NCBI GenBank assembly: GCA_023376005.1
Contig: CM042163.1
Location: 6,056,367-6,120,366 of the forward strand
Reading direction: 5' to 3'
DNA from: Doryteuthis pealeii
Taxonomy: Eukaryota > Mollusca > Cephalopoda > Myopsida > Loliginidae
DNA length: 64,000 bases
Made by a program: the position numbers and the translations under genes
Notes under the pieces: model-generated
Database searches by the model: none
Told to the model about the DNA's origin: nothing
The model's input: the letters and a program-made list of their open reading frames with translations, nothing else
Shown here: positions 51,420-63,343 of the stretch, piece by piece
Position numbering within the stretch: the stretch's first letter is position 1
How the letters are laid out: every line of letters begins with the position of its first letter

Positions 51420-51915
51420 ATATTTGGTAGGTACGATTGCATCTCTTTATCCGATCCCACGAAACAAAAGCACCTCTCGACACTATTTATTCACATGAAA
51501 AAAGTTACAGAGATACAAATCATACACATCTGAGCATAATGCCCAAAAAAAGTTTTTGAGGGAGGTGGGGTTGGTGACAAAATTGGTCATACAGCTACTT
51601 GGTTCTAACTAGCTAGGTACAATCATTGACCGTTTCATACAATAATAAATACTAAACATTCTTCTCCTTACACAGCCATCTTACACACTATTTTCCAAAA
51701 CACACAATGCCTACTTAAAACCCCAAAAGAATCATTTTTTTTTTTTTTTTTTTTTAAAAACGAATTTTATTGAAAACTTTTTAATGGATGGGGATGGGTT
51801 ACAAAATCAAAACAAAAAACCCCAGAAAACCGAAAATCAACAAAAATAGGTCATTTGGTTCCCCCTTATCCCTCGCTATTTTCAGGGTCGTCGACTGTCT
51901 TCTGGTCATTTAGGT
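51420..51915 (-). other. LINE 3' UTR, A-tract subtype
   Basis: Duplicate of 7,159-7,650, with 21 A on the minus strand after AATAAAATTCGTTTTT (51,755-51,735), where the first copy has an A-rich tract broken by T. The tract therefore varies in length between the two copies. Confidence 0.75.
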
Positions 51916-51917
51916 CT

Positions 51918-52942
51918 TTATCGGGGACGCATGCCAGACTTCGCAACATTTATCGCCTTCCAAAAACAGAAGTTTTTGCTTTTCTCCTTCTGGAGAGTGC
52001 GAACATGTTCCGGTGACAGTGAGGGAGGGATCCCGAATATGCTGACTTTTGTTCGACGACAACCCAGATATTCCGGTTGCAGCCGAATGTGTTGAAATAC
52101 CAGGTCTTTGGTGGACAGCCTCACTGCTTCTTCCTTGGAGGGCAGCAGCACGTTCCCATGTTGCGAAACTTCGCTGGTAGACGTATTTCGCCGTGTTTTA
52201 GTGGCGATTAATGCATCTACCAGCTGCTCCCTTCCTATGCCGATCAACTTTTTTGTTGTCACGTTGGTCGTGACATAGGAAAGGGTCCTGGTTTTCATAT
52301 TCCCGCAGAACTCCGGGTCCGGGAGAAGAGTTGTTCTGCTGATCAACTTTTGAAAATGTTCCTGGGTCTTTGTTGTTGTTGTAGTTCCCGGAGCCTGGGG
52401 CGTGGAGATGGTCTCCATGCTGCTGCTGCCGGGCTGGTTTTTGAAGGGAGCTCTCCTTGGTTGAGAATCGAGAGAGGGGTGGGCCAGTCATCTCTATCCA
52501 ACGTGAATGGAAACGTTATTGGCCTCACCTCGCCCTTATTCTTTTCCATTGAGGCTCCAGCCTCTGCTTGGAGAGGCCTTGCTCTGGTTTGGTCGTCCGG
52601 GTCCTCAGGGTTATAATCTGGGTCCTCACGGTTTGGGTCTGGGTCTGGTTTGGGTTCGGGTACAGGTGGCACGAGACCGGATTCTGAGACAGCGGGCTCG
52701 GTGCTATCCGAGTCTGCATCCTTTTTTCTACTCTCGAGGAGGACGGGGCTGGGCCGGACGTAACCTCGTCAACCTCGGGGTTGGCCTCTCCTTGGCCCGA
52801 CGCTGTGGGGTCACTGCCTGTCACCCCAGGGTAGAGCCTGGCCTCCGTCACTCCTGGACTAGCCATCCTCTCTCCCGTGCCCGGCTCAACGATCCTGAGG
52901 GCTTCAGGATCCTCCGAGCTGTCCGACCCAAAGTCGGACATC
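51918..52942 (-). pseudogene. LINE ORF1 (MSDFGSDSS type), duplicate
   Basis: Second copy of 7,651-8,686 with the same internal deletion (SPEHV to linker) and several extra single-base losses (for example near 52,195, 52,360, 52,450). The RNA-binding frame 52,418-51,918 is broken near AKYVYQ. Starts at 52,942. Confidence 0.8.
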
Positions 52943-52949
52943 CCCTCAA

Positions 52950-53222
52950 CAGGGGCCAACTGATACCTCCCCTTCCTTTGCAACAAAGGAAGGGTACTTC
53001 CCTAATCAGGGAGCAACAGTTACCTCCCCTTCCAACAAAGGAAGGGTTCTTCCCTAATCAGGGAGCAACAGCAAAGAAAGGTTACCTCCCTCAACAGGGC
53101 CTGTCAAATTATTACCTCCCCTTCTGCAACAAAAGAAGGGTACACCTCTCAACAGAGGACAACCAATACCTCCCTTCTTTTGCTTCAAAAGAAGGGTACA
53201 ACACTTTCCCTTAACAGGGACC
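52950..53222 (-). repeat. LINE 5' UTR with four double-hairpin units
   Basis: Duplicate of 8,690-8,990; about 28 bp of the third unit (near 53,070) are missing relative to it. Confidence 0.76.
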
Positions 53223-53275
53223 GCGCTCTTGCCTGGCTCGACAAGGCTCTTCTCACGGAAGTAAGACAGAACTGG

Positions 53276-53310
53276 GAACAGATACTGCAATTAAATCCGC
53301 GAGAAGCGAT
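53276..53310 (-). ncRNA. U2 snRNA 5'-end-derived head (diverged-middle type)
   Basis: Identical in sequence to 9,057-9,092 (ATCGCTTCTCGCGGATTTAA, TTGCAGTATCTG). Confidence 0.7.
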
Positions 53311-53650
53311 TTATTTTGTGTGGATGACTGCCTCTCAACACTATTTATTCACATGAGGTCGGTACAAGAAGATACAGTCGTACACACCTGGTCATAGTGC
53401 CCAAAGTTTTGGTTTTGGGGGGAGCAAAGTACAAAACTGGTCATGCTGGACATCTTATAGATCTATCTTAGCTAGTATTCATTCGCCGACCGATCCATAC
53501 CAATAAATACAGTCGTCCATCGCCTTTCACTGCTGCTTTCACCAAAAATTTTTCCTGACACTTTCCAAGGTTGCTGAATTTGGCAACCACAAAATTAGCG
53601 CCTTTTGAGTCCTTCAATCCCCTCTCGTTCAAGCTGGCTAGAATAAGTCA
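53311..53650 (-). other. LINE 3' UTR terminal block plus ORF2 stub
   Basis: Duplicate of 9,093-9,430: the 3' UTR end to about 53,565, then the ORF2 stub (LNERGLKDSKGANFVVAKF) to the ATG at 53,650, with AGGTAAAATG in the spacer. Confidence 0.72.
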
Positions 53651-53662
53651 TTTTACCTGTGT

Positions 53663-55751
53663 TCACTCACTGTCCAATACGGTCCGGAAGTCGTTCGAGG
53701 TAAGCTCGCCGACAGCATGACCCAGATTGCCTTTGCCGAGTTCAACGGATACTCGGTTTGTCCGGGTAATGCCTCCGACGTGCAGGGGATACAGTAACTT
53801 TAAAGCCCTGTATAGGGGGGGATGAACAAAAATCGGGACTCTTCCCTGACAAAAGGCCTTGAGTTTATCGAGGGAAGGGTGCTTCCTATCCGCCATCCGA
53901 ATATCCGGGAAAACCACCTCGGCTGCTCCACCATTGCCCACACGTCTGTGGCACGGCCATTCGCCTCCCGGATAAAGGTGGCCACTAAGGAGCACCCTTA
54001 AAATTGTCCGGTCTATCAATTAGTTTTCCGTCCACCGGCGAAGCGCCTTCCTCTGGACATGCGTGAATTCTTTTGGGGTGATGCATGCCAGACCTCGCAG
54101 CAGTTCTCCTTCCAGGAATAACAGTTCTTTGTCCTTCTCCTTCTGGAGATAGTGGAGAGTCTTCGCTCCCTGGAGCCGTTCTTTGTTTGGGTAGAGGAGA
54201 GGAGGATTTAATCTCCTCACCTTCATTTGAGGATCTTTTTTCCCTTCAGGAGTAGGTGGTGTCTGCGTAACAGGGTCTGGAGACTGGGCAGATTTTTGTG
54301 GTTTTGTAGTGAATGTCGCGCTCTTGGCGCTTGTTTTTGTAGGGAAACGGGCTGGACCCTCTATTTGTTTTTTTTTCAAATCGGTGTCTTTGGACCCGAT
54401 TTTCCTTTTCAAGGAGGGGGTCAGCGTCCTCCTTGTTTTTGTTCCTCCTGGAATCTTGACAGTCAGAAGTGGCCGTGATAGGGGTGTGAAAAATGCTCCT
54501 TCCCTTCTCCTATCACGAACCACCCCCTCCTGCTGCCAGTGCTGCTGGTTTCTCCACTGCTGCTGCTGCCTGCCGCTGCTGGTGGCCTCTCCGTTGTTCC
54601 TGTGGCCGCTCGAGCAAATGTTTTGGTGCGTCTGCCTTCTTCTTTTCTGGGCAGTTTCTGGCCTGGTGTCCCGGCTTCTTGCACTCCCAGCAGGTGGCTT
54701 TCTACCTTCGACACAACCGTCATTTTTTGTGACCCGTACCCGAGGTCGTCTGGAATCGCTCGAATCCCTCCCTTGACAGTTTCATCATGTACACATGATC
54801 AGGGAACTGGATTCCTGCTTTTCCATACACAGGATTGATGATTCCCCGTTCCCCGTATGTGCACAGGGACTCTGCCACGTGTTTTGATGACAGTTGGAGG
54901 GATACCAAAGATGTAACTTTTGTCCGGCGACACCCAAGGACTCTGGCCCAATCCCTTTTTATTCATATGGGCTAGAAGCGGTGGCTGCGGGTCTACATGT
55001 CCTGGGAATGACGTTAAACTCTATTGAGGTGAGGTTCCAGTTCTGGAGGTTGGTGATTGTGGAGCACCCTTCATCACCATTGCTCCCTGGTCCACTCTGA
55101 CCCGGAGTGTAGTACCTGTTAGGTCCCATCTATGGATTAAATAGAAAAATGTATTTATAGAAAAATTGTATATCCATTAAGAATGATTTATTTCAAAACT
55201 TTGTCGGAATTAAATGACCCACTGAGGTTGATATGCCGTAAAACAAACCAAGGTACTCCGGCTGTAGCCGAAGGTTCTTGTAGACTACATCCTTGGATGC
55301 TCGCCTCACTGCATCTTCTTCTGTGGGCAACAGCACCTCCCACGTAGCAAAACTCCTCTGGTAGATGTACTTCGCAGAGATGTTGGTTGCGATCAGTACA
55401 TCTACCAGCTCCTCCCTCCTTATGCCATCAATTTTCTGTTGACGAATTGGTGGTTACATATGAGAGGATGCGGCCATTGAGTTTCATAGGCCTCCGGGAT
55501 CTTGGTCGAGGACATCCAGATGGACAGGGTTGGCCCCTTCACGGCCAGACGTACCCTCATCCACCATGACGGACACCATGGGGCGACTGCCTGGCCTCAG
55601 TCGCTCCTGGACTAGCCAACGCCTCTCCCCGACACTCCTTGGTTCCATCCTTGGATGGATGGATGGTGTCTGGCTCCTGCCCGTCTACTTCGATGTGCTC
55701 AATGAAGGTGAGCACATCGGACCCCTCAGACCCGCAGTCTGACGCGTCCAT
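53663..55751 (-). pseudogene. LINE ORF1 with retroposon, duplicate
   Basis: Second copy of 9,442-11,535. The C-terminal frame is broken near 53,930 and 53,990, and the knuckle near 54,690, by lost bases. The N-terminus at 55,751 is MDASDCGSEGSDVLTFIEHI and has a slightly longer insert before the RNA-binding jump than the first copy. Confidence 0.8.
54946..55247 (+). mobile_element. Short retroposon, duplicated copy
   Basis: Same insertion site and TSD (right copy CCAAGGTACTCCGG at 55,248-55,261; left copy degraded to CCAAGGACTCTGG) as 10,745-11,055, so it was copied by segmental duplication. Several bases are lost (for example CTATTGAGG for CTATTTGATGG). Confidence 0.72.
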
Positions 55752-55754
55752 CCC

Positions 55755-55980
55755 CCTAAACAGGGTCCTAGGGTTACCTCCCCTTCCTTTGTAGCAAAGG
55801 GCCCAACAATTTTACCTCTCCTACGTTCGAAGGGTACCTCCCTAAGCAGGGACCAAGTGGTTACCTCCCCCTCCTATGAAGGGTACTCCCTTAACAGGGA
55901 CCTAGCTGCCTTGCTGGACCAAGCTGGTCGAGTAGAGGGCCCTTCTACTCCTTTTGACAAGAAAAACATTTTTTCCAGAA
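55755..55980 (-). repeat. LINE 5' UTR with double-hairpin units
   Basis: Duplicate of 11,545-11,785 with part of the second unit missing near 55,797. Leads to the same partial U2 head (55,978-56,002) fused to ORF2. Confidence 0.72.
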
Positions 55981-55986
55981 CGGAAA

Positions 55987-56665
55987 CTACACTTTGATCT
56001 TTGCCCCAGTCAACAGCTCGTAACTTGTAAGCGCCTCTTTCACCACAACTATGTCCTCGACCCTGGACATGAACACGGTGACGTCATCAGCGTACGTGGA
56101 TATCTTGGCGCTAACGGGGCCATGGACAGTGATATCACACAGGACCGGATTTGCCGACTCGTCTCTAGGCCAACGGAGCAGGGGCTCCAGAGCGAGGATA
56201 TAGAGAAGAGGAGACAACGGGCAACCCTGTCGGACCGAACGTTCGATCAAGAAGACTGACGAGCGCTTCCCATTCACCTGTACCACTGCCGTAGGGGATC
56301 GATACAGGATGCTAATCCATCTGCAGAATTCCGGTTTGAATCCGGCAGTCTCCAAAACAGTGGCCAAGAACCGATGGTCTACCCTGTCAAATGCCTTGGA
56401 CTGATCCAAATTGATCAGCGCTGCATTTTTGTCGTCTTTTAACCCCTCTAGGATCATGCGAATCAAATGCAAGTTGTCTTGGATCGTTCTTCCCTTCACA
56501 GCGTAGTTCTGCTCCGGTCCGATCAGATCCTCAATGACAAGCTGCAAACGATTGGCAAGGACCGGGCCAAAATCTTTAACTCTGTGTTTTAGCAGAGTTA
56601 TGGCCTGTAGTCGTCTAAATCCTCCCAAACACTCCTGCCACCTTTCTTCAGCAATGTGATCGCGA
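55987..56665 (-). pseudogene. LINE ORF2 RT fragment, duplicate
   Basis: Second copy of 11,793-12,470: LINLDQSKAFDRVDHRFL, SVRQGCPLSPLLYILALEPL, TYADDVTVFMSR. Broken near 56,560-56,600 where bases are lost or gained in RVLANRL and LLNTELK. Confidence 0.87.
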
Positions 56666-58320
56666 GGAGGTGATTCCCTGTCATCCCCTCCTCTTCTCTC
56701 CGTTGGTCGCGTTGTTGTTCTGGCAGGAGAGTCAGAAGTGGCCGCGACAGTGGCATGGGAGGTTCTTCCTCCCTTCCCCACTGCCACTGACCACCCTCCC
56801 CTGCCGTTGTATGCTTTATTTTTTGGGGTGTTCCGACAGGAGAGTCAGAAGTGGGCGCGATAGCGGCATTGGAGGTTCTTCCTCCCTTCCACACTACCAC
56901 GGACCACCCCTCCCCTGCCGGTGTTGCGCCTTCCTTGGTTGTTGTGGCAGGTGCGGATTCCTCTGCTGCTTTAGCTGGCGCAGTCTTGGCAGCTGTGGCC
57001 CTTTCGGGGCAGTTCCTGGCGATGTGCCCCTCCTTTCCGCAAGCCCGGCAGCGAGGCTTGCGTCCCTCAACCACAACAGTTATTTGGTGGTCCAAGAATT
57101 TGAGGGTATCTGGGACTGCCAAAATCCCGCCTTTTTCATTTTCATTCTGAGCTCGTAGTCGGGGAGTTGGATCCCTGATTTTCCGTACAGGGGGTCATGG
57201 ACTGTACTTCCCGAACGCGCTCAAAAATGCTGCCACATGTCTTGGTGACAGTGTAAGCGGAACCCCAAGGACTCTCACCCTGGTCTGTCGGGATCCCAGA
57301 TACTCTGGTTGCAGCTTAATGTAGCGGAAACAATGTCTTTTGTGGCCTCCTCACTGCCTCTTCTTCCGATGGCAGCAGCACGTCCCAGGTGGCGAAGGAC
57401 CGCTGGTAAATTCCTTTCGCCGGAATCTTTGAAGCACTCAGTGCTTCTATTAGTTCCCCTCTCCGGATGCCTATCACTTTTTGGTTGAGGCGTTGGTGGA
57501 TACCAGAGAGAGGATCCTGGGTTTGAGTTGGCTGCAGAACTCCGGGACCGGGAGCAATTCATTTTCACGAATGAAGTTCTTGAATTCCTTCTCCCGGGCG
57601 ATGCTGTGGCTTTCCGGATCCTGCCCGCTTTGTTGCCTGCCTCCATGCTGCTGTTGTCGTCGTTGGTGTTGCGGTGGGTGTTTGTGGGCACTCCTTTTTT
57701 GGGTTCTCTTTTGATGGTGGAGGGCCCGAAAAGATGGGAGGCCAATCCTCTCCATCCAGTGCAACAGGGAAGCTTATTGGTTTCCCCTTTTTCTGGTGCT
57801 TGGATGGCCTAGGTTCTGCCCGAACCTTTGAGGGTCCCGGCTCTGCCTGGACTGGCTTGGTTGTTGCTGCTGCTGCTTTCTGGGTGGGTACAGCCTCTGC
57901 GTCCATCCTGGAAGCTTTCGTTGCAGCCCTAGTCGCTGCTTTCGGGGTGGTTCCAGCCTCTGCCCGGTCTGGGCCAGCATTGGCCGGGGGGTTACACACG
58001 CCGGCGGTGGGGGCGGCCTCCGCCCTGCATGGGTCAGCCTCACACCCCACCCCGGCTTTGGGGTTGGCCCCTCCTGGGGCAGGTGTGACCCCATTAGCCG
58101 AGGGGTCACACTCTCCGGGAGTGGGGGCGGCCTCCGCCCGGCATGGGCCAGCCTCGCACCCAACCCCGGATTTGGTGATGGCCGCTCCTGGGCCAGGGAC
58201 CTCGGTCGCCACGGATCTCTCCCCGTTAGTGATCGGATGATCACTTTTCTCCTGACCGTCTGCTTCGACAAATGCGGGTGCACTGTCGGCCAACTCCAAC
58301 CCGAAGAAGGAGCCGGCCAT
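56666..58320 (-). pseudogene. LINE ORF1 (GEDWPPIF type) with complete N-terminus
   Basis: Below 57,857 this is the duplicate of 12,470-13,666, with the tandem GEGWSV..KGGRTS modules and knuckle CRACGKEGHIARNCP. Above it continues past the first copy's break: an open N-terminal frame from 58,320 (MAGSFFGLELADSAPAFVEA) with two copies of a GVGCEAGPCRAEAAPT unit, Ala/Pro-rich sequence and PISFPVALDGEDWPPIF. This gives the missing start of this subfamily. Single-base losses stop at about 57,480. Confidence 0.84.
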
Positions 58321-58404
58321 TCCCTAAACGGGCTGAAAGAGGTTAGTCAAAAGCCCAAAGGGGCTTGCAAAAAAGGCCAAAAGTAGGACAAAAGACCTCT
58401 TCTG
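58321..58404 (-). other. Degenerate 5' leader between two ORF1 copies
   Basis: It begins with CCCTAAACGGG (a broken first hairpin) next to the ORF1 start and continues with AAGCCCAAAGGGGCTT and GGCCAAAAGTAGG. No hairpin array and no U2 head; it runs into the next ORF1 near 58,400. Confidence 0.5.
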
Positions 58405-58842
58405 TTGTTCCGGCCGTTGGGTGGCGCCAGAACAACTTTCACTTGTCCCGACCATCGGCGGTACGGGACACGATTCCTTCTGGAGGTGTGTGGGGCTGGC
58501 CCCTTTTGGGCCGGACGTAGCCTCACCCACCTCCTTGGATTCCTCGGCCGACGGTTGGTCGAGGACATCTGGATGGACAGGGCTGGCCCCTTCTGGGCCG
58601 GACGCATCCCTGTCCATCGTGGCGGACGCCGTGGGACGACTGCCTGTCGCCCCAGGGGAGAGCGTGGCTTCAGTCGCTCCTGGACTAGCCAACGCTTCTC
58701 CCCGACACTCATTGGTTCCATCCGGTTGGATGGGTCCATCCGGATGGATGGGTCCATCCGGATGGATGGTGCCCGGCTCCTGCCCGTCTATTTCGATGTG
58801 CTCTTTGATTGTGAGCACATCGGACCCGTCTGACGCGTTCAT
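58405..58842 (-). pseudogene. LINE ORF1 N-terminal fragment
   Basis: From 58,842: MNASDGSDVLTIKEHIEIDG then three IHPDGP-type units (18-bp tandem repeat at 58,722-58,772), CRGEALASPGATEATLSPGA, VHPDVLDQPSAEESKEVGEA, up to GTSESCS. The rest of ORF1 is missing, replaced by the leader of the next copy. Close to 22,660-22,985. Confidence 0.82.
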
Positions 58843-58849
58843 TCCCCTA

Positions 58850-59149
58850 AACAGAGGCCGAGGGATACCTCCCCTTCCTTTGCAACAAAGGAAGGGTACT
58901 TCCCTAAACAGGGAGCTAGGTCTACCTCCCCTTCCTTTGTGGCAAAGAAAGGGTACCTCCCTGAACAGGGACCAAGATGTTCACCTCCACTTCGTACGAA
59001 GGGTACCTCCCTAAACAGGGACCAAGCGGTTACCTCCCCTCCGTACGAAGGGTACTCCCTTAACAGGGTCCAACTGCCTTTGCTTGACCAAGCTGGTCGA
59101 GAAGAGGCACCTTCTCTACTCCTTTTGTTTTAGAAAAAAGTTTGTCTCC
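58850..59149 (-). repeat. LINE 5' UTR with four double-hairpin units
   Basis: Units run to about 59,070, with stems CCCTTCCTTTG...CAAAGGAAGGG, CTTCGTACGAAG, CCTCCGTACGAAGG. The leader hairpins are GACCAAGCTGGTC and GAGAAGAGGCACCTTCTC (one arm changed from GAGTAGAG). Confidence 0.8.
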
Positions 59150-59196
59150 AGAATGGATACTAAACTTTGATCTTAGCCAAAAGGCCGAGAAGCGAG
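59150..59196 (-). ncRNA. U2 snRNA 5'-end-derived head (full type)
   Basis: Minus strand CTCGCTTCTCGGCCTTTTGG, CTAAGATCAAAGTTTAGTAT, CCATTC. This is the closest match to U2 nt 1-43 in the window and keeps TTTTGGCTAAGATC intact. U2 sequence after nt ~43 is absent. Confidence 0.88.
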
Positions 59197-60003
59197 ATAT
59201 TTGATGCTGGACGACCCCAAGAAATAACACCGCCTCTCGACACTGTTTATTTACAAAAAGTCGGTTACAGAGGTACAATACATCCAACATCTGGGCACAA
59301 TGCCCGAAGTTTTTGTTTGGGGGGGACGGGGTAAAAAATTGGTCATGCTGGATTACTTGTAGATCTATCTTAGCTAGTCTTCATTCACCGACCGATCCAT
59401 TCCAATAAATACATTCGTCCATCGCCTTTCGCTGCTGCTGCTTCCACCAAAATTCCTCGGGCACTCTGTGAATGAACTCTTAGACCCATATGGTAAAAAC
59501 AATAAGCATTAAAATTATTTACAGAATACAAACAACAAAAAACATTTTGAGTGATTCAAGGTGGGAAGGGTAGGGGCAAGAAACAGAACAAAATTTTGGG
59601 ATGTTTGGTTACCCCCTTTCCCTCATCTATAGTACTGGGACCGCCGACTGTCTTCCGGAAGGCCGAAAGCAAGCCGATCAGTTCCCCTAAGAAGGGAGTG
59701 GGTGTCCTTAATTGGTCAGGAGGGAAGAAAAAGCGGGGAAAGGAATGATGATATTTGGGGTTTTGGGAGGGATCTTAAAAGATTGTTGACTTTCCAGGAA
59801 CAAAAATACTAAGTTTCAGGGAGGTGGTAAGAAAAATTAATTAGGATTGGGAGTCCTGGATATGTCCTAAGTGAAAAAAACTGGGACATGTATACATACA
59901 TACACCTAACTAAGAAGCCTAATAGATATCCAAAGCCGGACCTGAGCTTTGCTAGTCATAAAAATATCCCTACGGTGTCTAAGGGACGGGGTGTCGCTGC
60001 CGC
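59197..60003 (-). other. LINE 3' UTR, complete
   Basis: 807 bp from the ORF2 stop to the U2 head, homologous over its length to 16,510-17,341. Ends with AAATAAACAGTGTCGAGAGG about 45 bp from the head, some 15 bp closer than in the other copy because GATGCAGAGATGCAG is missing. GGGCATTGTGCCC is kept. Confidence 0.8.
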
Positions 60004-63000
60004 TTACGGGCCGTAGTGGTCATGAGAGTTGGGGAAAGTAGACTCTAATCCAGCCCCCACTCTCGCACACAAGCTTGCTGCATTCACCCACCTTTTGCAG
60101 AATGTCACGAAAGGAAGCCTTTTTTTGTCGCATCTAATCTTTATCCGTAGCTGATTCTTAAAATAACAGATCAAATCCCGACAGGAAAAAACCTTCTTCT
60201 CGTGCAATCCCCTCAATCGCGAGACATTGTCAACGACGTAACCTACGTCGAGTGGAACCAACTGATCGGGTGCGATGCGAGCGGTGACCTCGTTCACGTA
60301 GCCCCAAAGCGGACGGACCTTTGGGCAGTGAAAGAAGGCGTGCTCAGACGTTTCTTCTTCCCCACTACCACATCGGTCGCAAAAGGGCATTGCTGCCATG
60401 TTCGCTTTGTAGAGTACGCTTGCGAGCGGCAACGCATTTCGGGCCAGCTGCCAGGTCAGGGAAAACTCAGAGTTGTTGAGGAACCCAGAACCTGGCGCCC
60501 ATTTCCATTGGGAGCAGACCTCCCCCAACGACAAGTCGAACCGTTTTACAAGTGGATCCGAACCGGTACCCTCCACTATCACCCTATACAGTGCCTTTAG
60601 AGGCCATGAAATGTCACTGGACATAGGGAGCTTGCGGAGTGCGTCACGACATTCAGCGAAAAACTGTTTCTCCCTGGGACTTACGTCGGGCCTCGGCCCC
60701 AGGGGACTGTCGCAAGTCTGGGAAGACGGCCCAGATTGTCGGCAGCCACACAGCTAATCGTGCCAAAGAACGATTTAGGAAAGACAATCTCTCGGTGGCT
60801 CGGTGAGCCGCCAAGCTTGGCATTCCTAGACCTCCATTACAAGGTCGCTGGGAACAAACCTCTCTGCGGACCATTAGCCGGCCCTTCTTCCACAGAAGTG
60901 AGAACAGGAACCGTTCGAGTGCCAATAACCGAGCCCGAGGGAGTGGAAGTACAGACAACCGGTAAAGGATCAGGAGGAAAATGTATGTGGCGCACACCTC
61001 CGCCCTGCCCTTTAAGGACAACCTCCTTCGAAGCCACACACGGACCAGCGCTTCTACCTTTGTCTGTACCTCCGACCAATTCTTCTCCAATTGAAGGCCT
61101 GGCCCGAACCACACCCCCGAGGATCTTGATCGGACCATCCTTCCAGCTGAAAGGCCCTGGCAGAGGAACGCCACCTCTCCAGGCTCCCAGCCGAAGCCCT
61201 TCGCTCTTCTCGCAATTGATCTTTGCCCCAGTCAACAGCTCGTACCTTGTAAGCGCCTCTTTCACCGCAACTATGTCCTCGACCCTGGACACGAACACGG
61301 TGATGTCATCGGCGTATGCGGATACCTTGGCGCTAACGGGGCCAGGGACAACGATTCCACGCAGGACCGGATTTGTCGACTCGTCTCTAAGCCTTCGGAG
61401 CAGGGGCTCCAGAGCGAGGATATAGAGAAGAGGGGACAAGGGGCAACCCTGTCGGACCGAACGTTCGATCAAGAAGACTGACGAGCGCTTCCCATTCACC
61501 TGTACCACTGCCGTAGGGGATCGATACAGGATGCTAATCCATCTGCGGAATTCCGGTTTGAATCCGGCAGTCTCCAAAACAGTGGCCAAGAATTGGTGGT
61601 CTACCCTGTCAAATGCCTTGGACTGATCTAAATTGATCAGCGCAGCCTTATCGTCGTCTTTTAACCCCTCTATGATCGTGCGGATCAAATGCAAGTTGTC
61701 TTGGATCGATCTTCCCTTCACAGCGTAGTTCTGCTCCGGTTCGATCAGATCCTCAATGACAAGCTGCAAACGATTCGCTAGGACCCGGGCCAAAATCTTT
61801 AACTCTGTGTTTAGCAGAGTTATGGGCCTGTAATCGTCTAAACCCTCCCAAACATTCCTGCCACCTTTCTTTAGCAATGTGATCACACTCTTGGTTACGG
61901 CGTCGGGGATCCCTCCCCGCTCGAACCAATTGTTGAACACATCCGTCAGAATAGGGACAAAAATGTGCGACATCCTCAAGTACACTTCATAGGGCAAACC
62001 ATCTAGTCCCGGCGCTTTGTTGAGGCCGACCTGCTTCAATGTGTCACGGACTTCGCAATCCGTTACTCTCCCCTCACAGCTAGCCGCTTCCGCCTCCTCA
62101 AGGCGGGGGAATCGGCCAAATAGCTGTGGAACTCCTGCACCGGGAGGTTCGACAACCGGGCAAAGCGTGCCTGAAAATGAGCTCGAAAGGCTTCACGAAT
62201 CTCACGAGTCGACCGAAGGCTGTGCCCATCCGGGGTATTGACACTACTGATATGTCGATCAGAAAACCTTCGCAACTCTTCCTGACGCATCTCTGCGCCC
62301 AGTTTCACGGCTTCGTTGGACACTCTTTTTAGCCTAGATCTAACTATGAATCCTTGATAACGCTCGCTATTCAAGCGCTCAAGGCCCCGTCTAGCTAGGT
62401 CTATGGCTAGGGGATCCCCCCCATCCACCGCCCGGGAAACACTTTCTCTAAGGGACTTCTCCTTCGCTGCCCTATCTAAGGCGAGCCGCTGGCAATACTT
62501 GATGGAGAAGTCCTTAATTCTACACTTAAGGGTACCCCACCACTTATTCCCGATAACCGCCCCCATTAACGCCTGCTGAAGAAGTAATTCCAGCCGCTCA
62601 CGGAAGTCCCGTATCCCCAGTAAGGAGGTATTGAACTTCCAGTAGGCGGCCAGACTAGGCCTATCGCTTAACTGAAGAGTGACAGTAAGCAATTTATGGT
62701 CACTCTTCATATAATCGTGGAACACGGGGCACCTAACAAAGTCAACGTCAGCTCTTCTGACTAACACCCTGTCCAGATAGGATCTATCTGAGGCAGGGGA
62801 CGAACTACGAGCCCATGTCCACATCTCCACCCTGGGTGATCCAGACAAAATTCACGCCCCCCCCCGGCCCTCTAGCTCCCTCCCCCCGGTCTATCTTGGG
62901 ATCAAGGATCGCGTTCCAATCACCCATTTGAACTAACCGTCCCGGATACGTTATATACGGTCTCAACTGCCGAAAAAAGGCTTTCCTCTCCGCGCTGCAA

Positions 63001-63331
63001 TTGGGTGCATAAACCACGACCACCCGGAACTTATGGCCTCTCACCGCAACATCGGCCACGATCAGTCTGCCACCTGCACCAGCAAAAACAATGTCGGTCA
63101 CCGCATTCAGGCTGCGTTTTACTAGCAGCGACACACCCCTGCTACTCGGGCCACCATATGCTGAATAAACCTCAGAGATTCTTCGGCACATAGTCGTCCA
63201 AGTCCGATTCGAAGTGTGTCTCCTGCACCGCGGCAACATCCACACCGAGGTTGTTGAATTCGGCAACCGCAAAATTAGCGTGAGTTGAGTCCTTCAACCC
63301 CCTCCCGTTCAAACTGGCTAGAATAAGTCAT
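60004..63331 (-). pseudogene. LINE ORF2, nearly full length with intact RT core
   Basis: From the AGGTAAGATG start at 63,331 (ATG out of frame by the 2-nt-shorter context). Endonuclease in two frames: FAGAGGRLIVADVAVRGHKF, QMGDWNAILDPKIDR, deletion near 62,850, MWTWARSSSPASDRSYLDRV, MKSDHKLLTVTL. RT in one open frame of 400 codons (62,039-60,837): GLDGLPYEVYLRMSH, LLNTELKILARVLANRL, INLDQSKAFDRVDHQFL, RQGCPLSPLLYILALEPLL, SAYADDITVFVSR. A frameshift near 61,115 precedes the tail, then CDRCGSGEEETSEHAFFHCP near 60,360. An in-frame loss of about 27 codons near 60,220 removes the AELAVARMVIWVT stretch. Confidence 0.92.
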
Positions 63332-63343
63332 CTTACCTTGTTC

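Larger units (their letters stand above)
50785..57857. repeat. Segmental duplication, copy 2 (partner 6,527-13,666)
   Basis: Co-linear with copy 1 but with many single-base losses, mostly in homopolymers (for example CCTAGGCTACC for CCTAGGGCTACC, CCCAGGGAGAG for CCCAGGGGAGAG). These stop at about 57,480. Confidence 0.87.

Noticed and set aside
59150..59196. A functional U2 snRNA gene
   Set aside because: Only nt 1 to about 43 are present. The Sm site, later stem-loops and 3' box are missing in every copy, and LINE leader follows directly.
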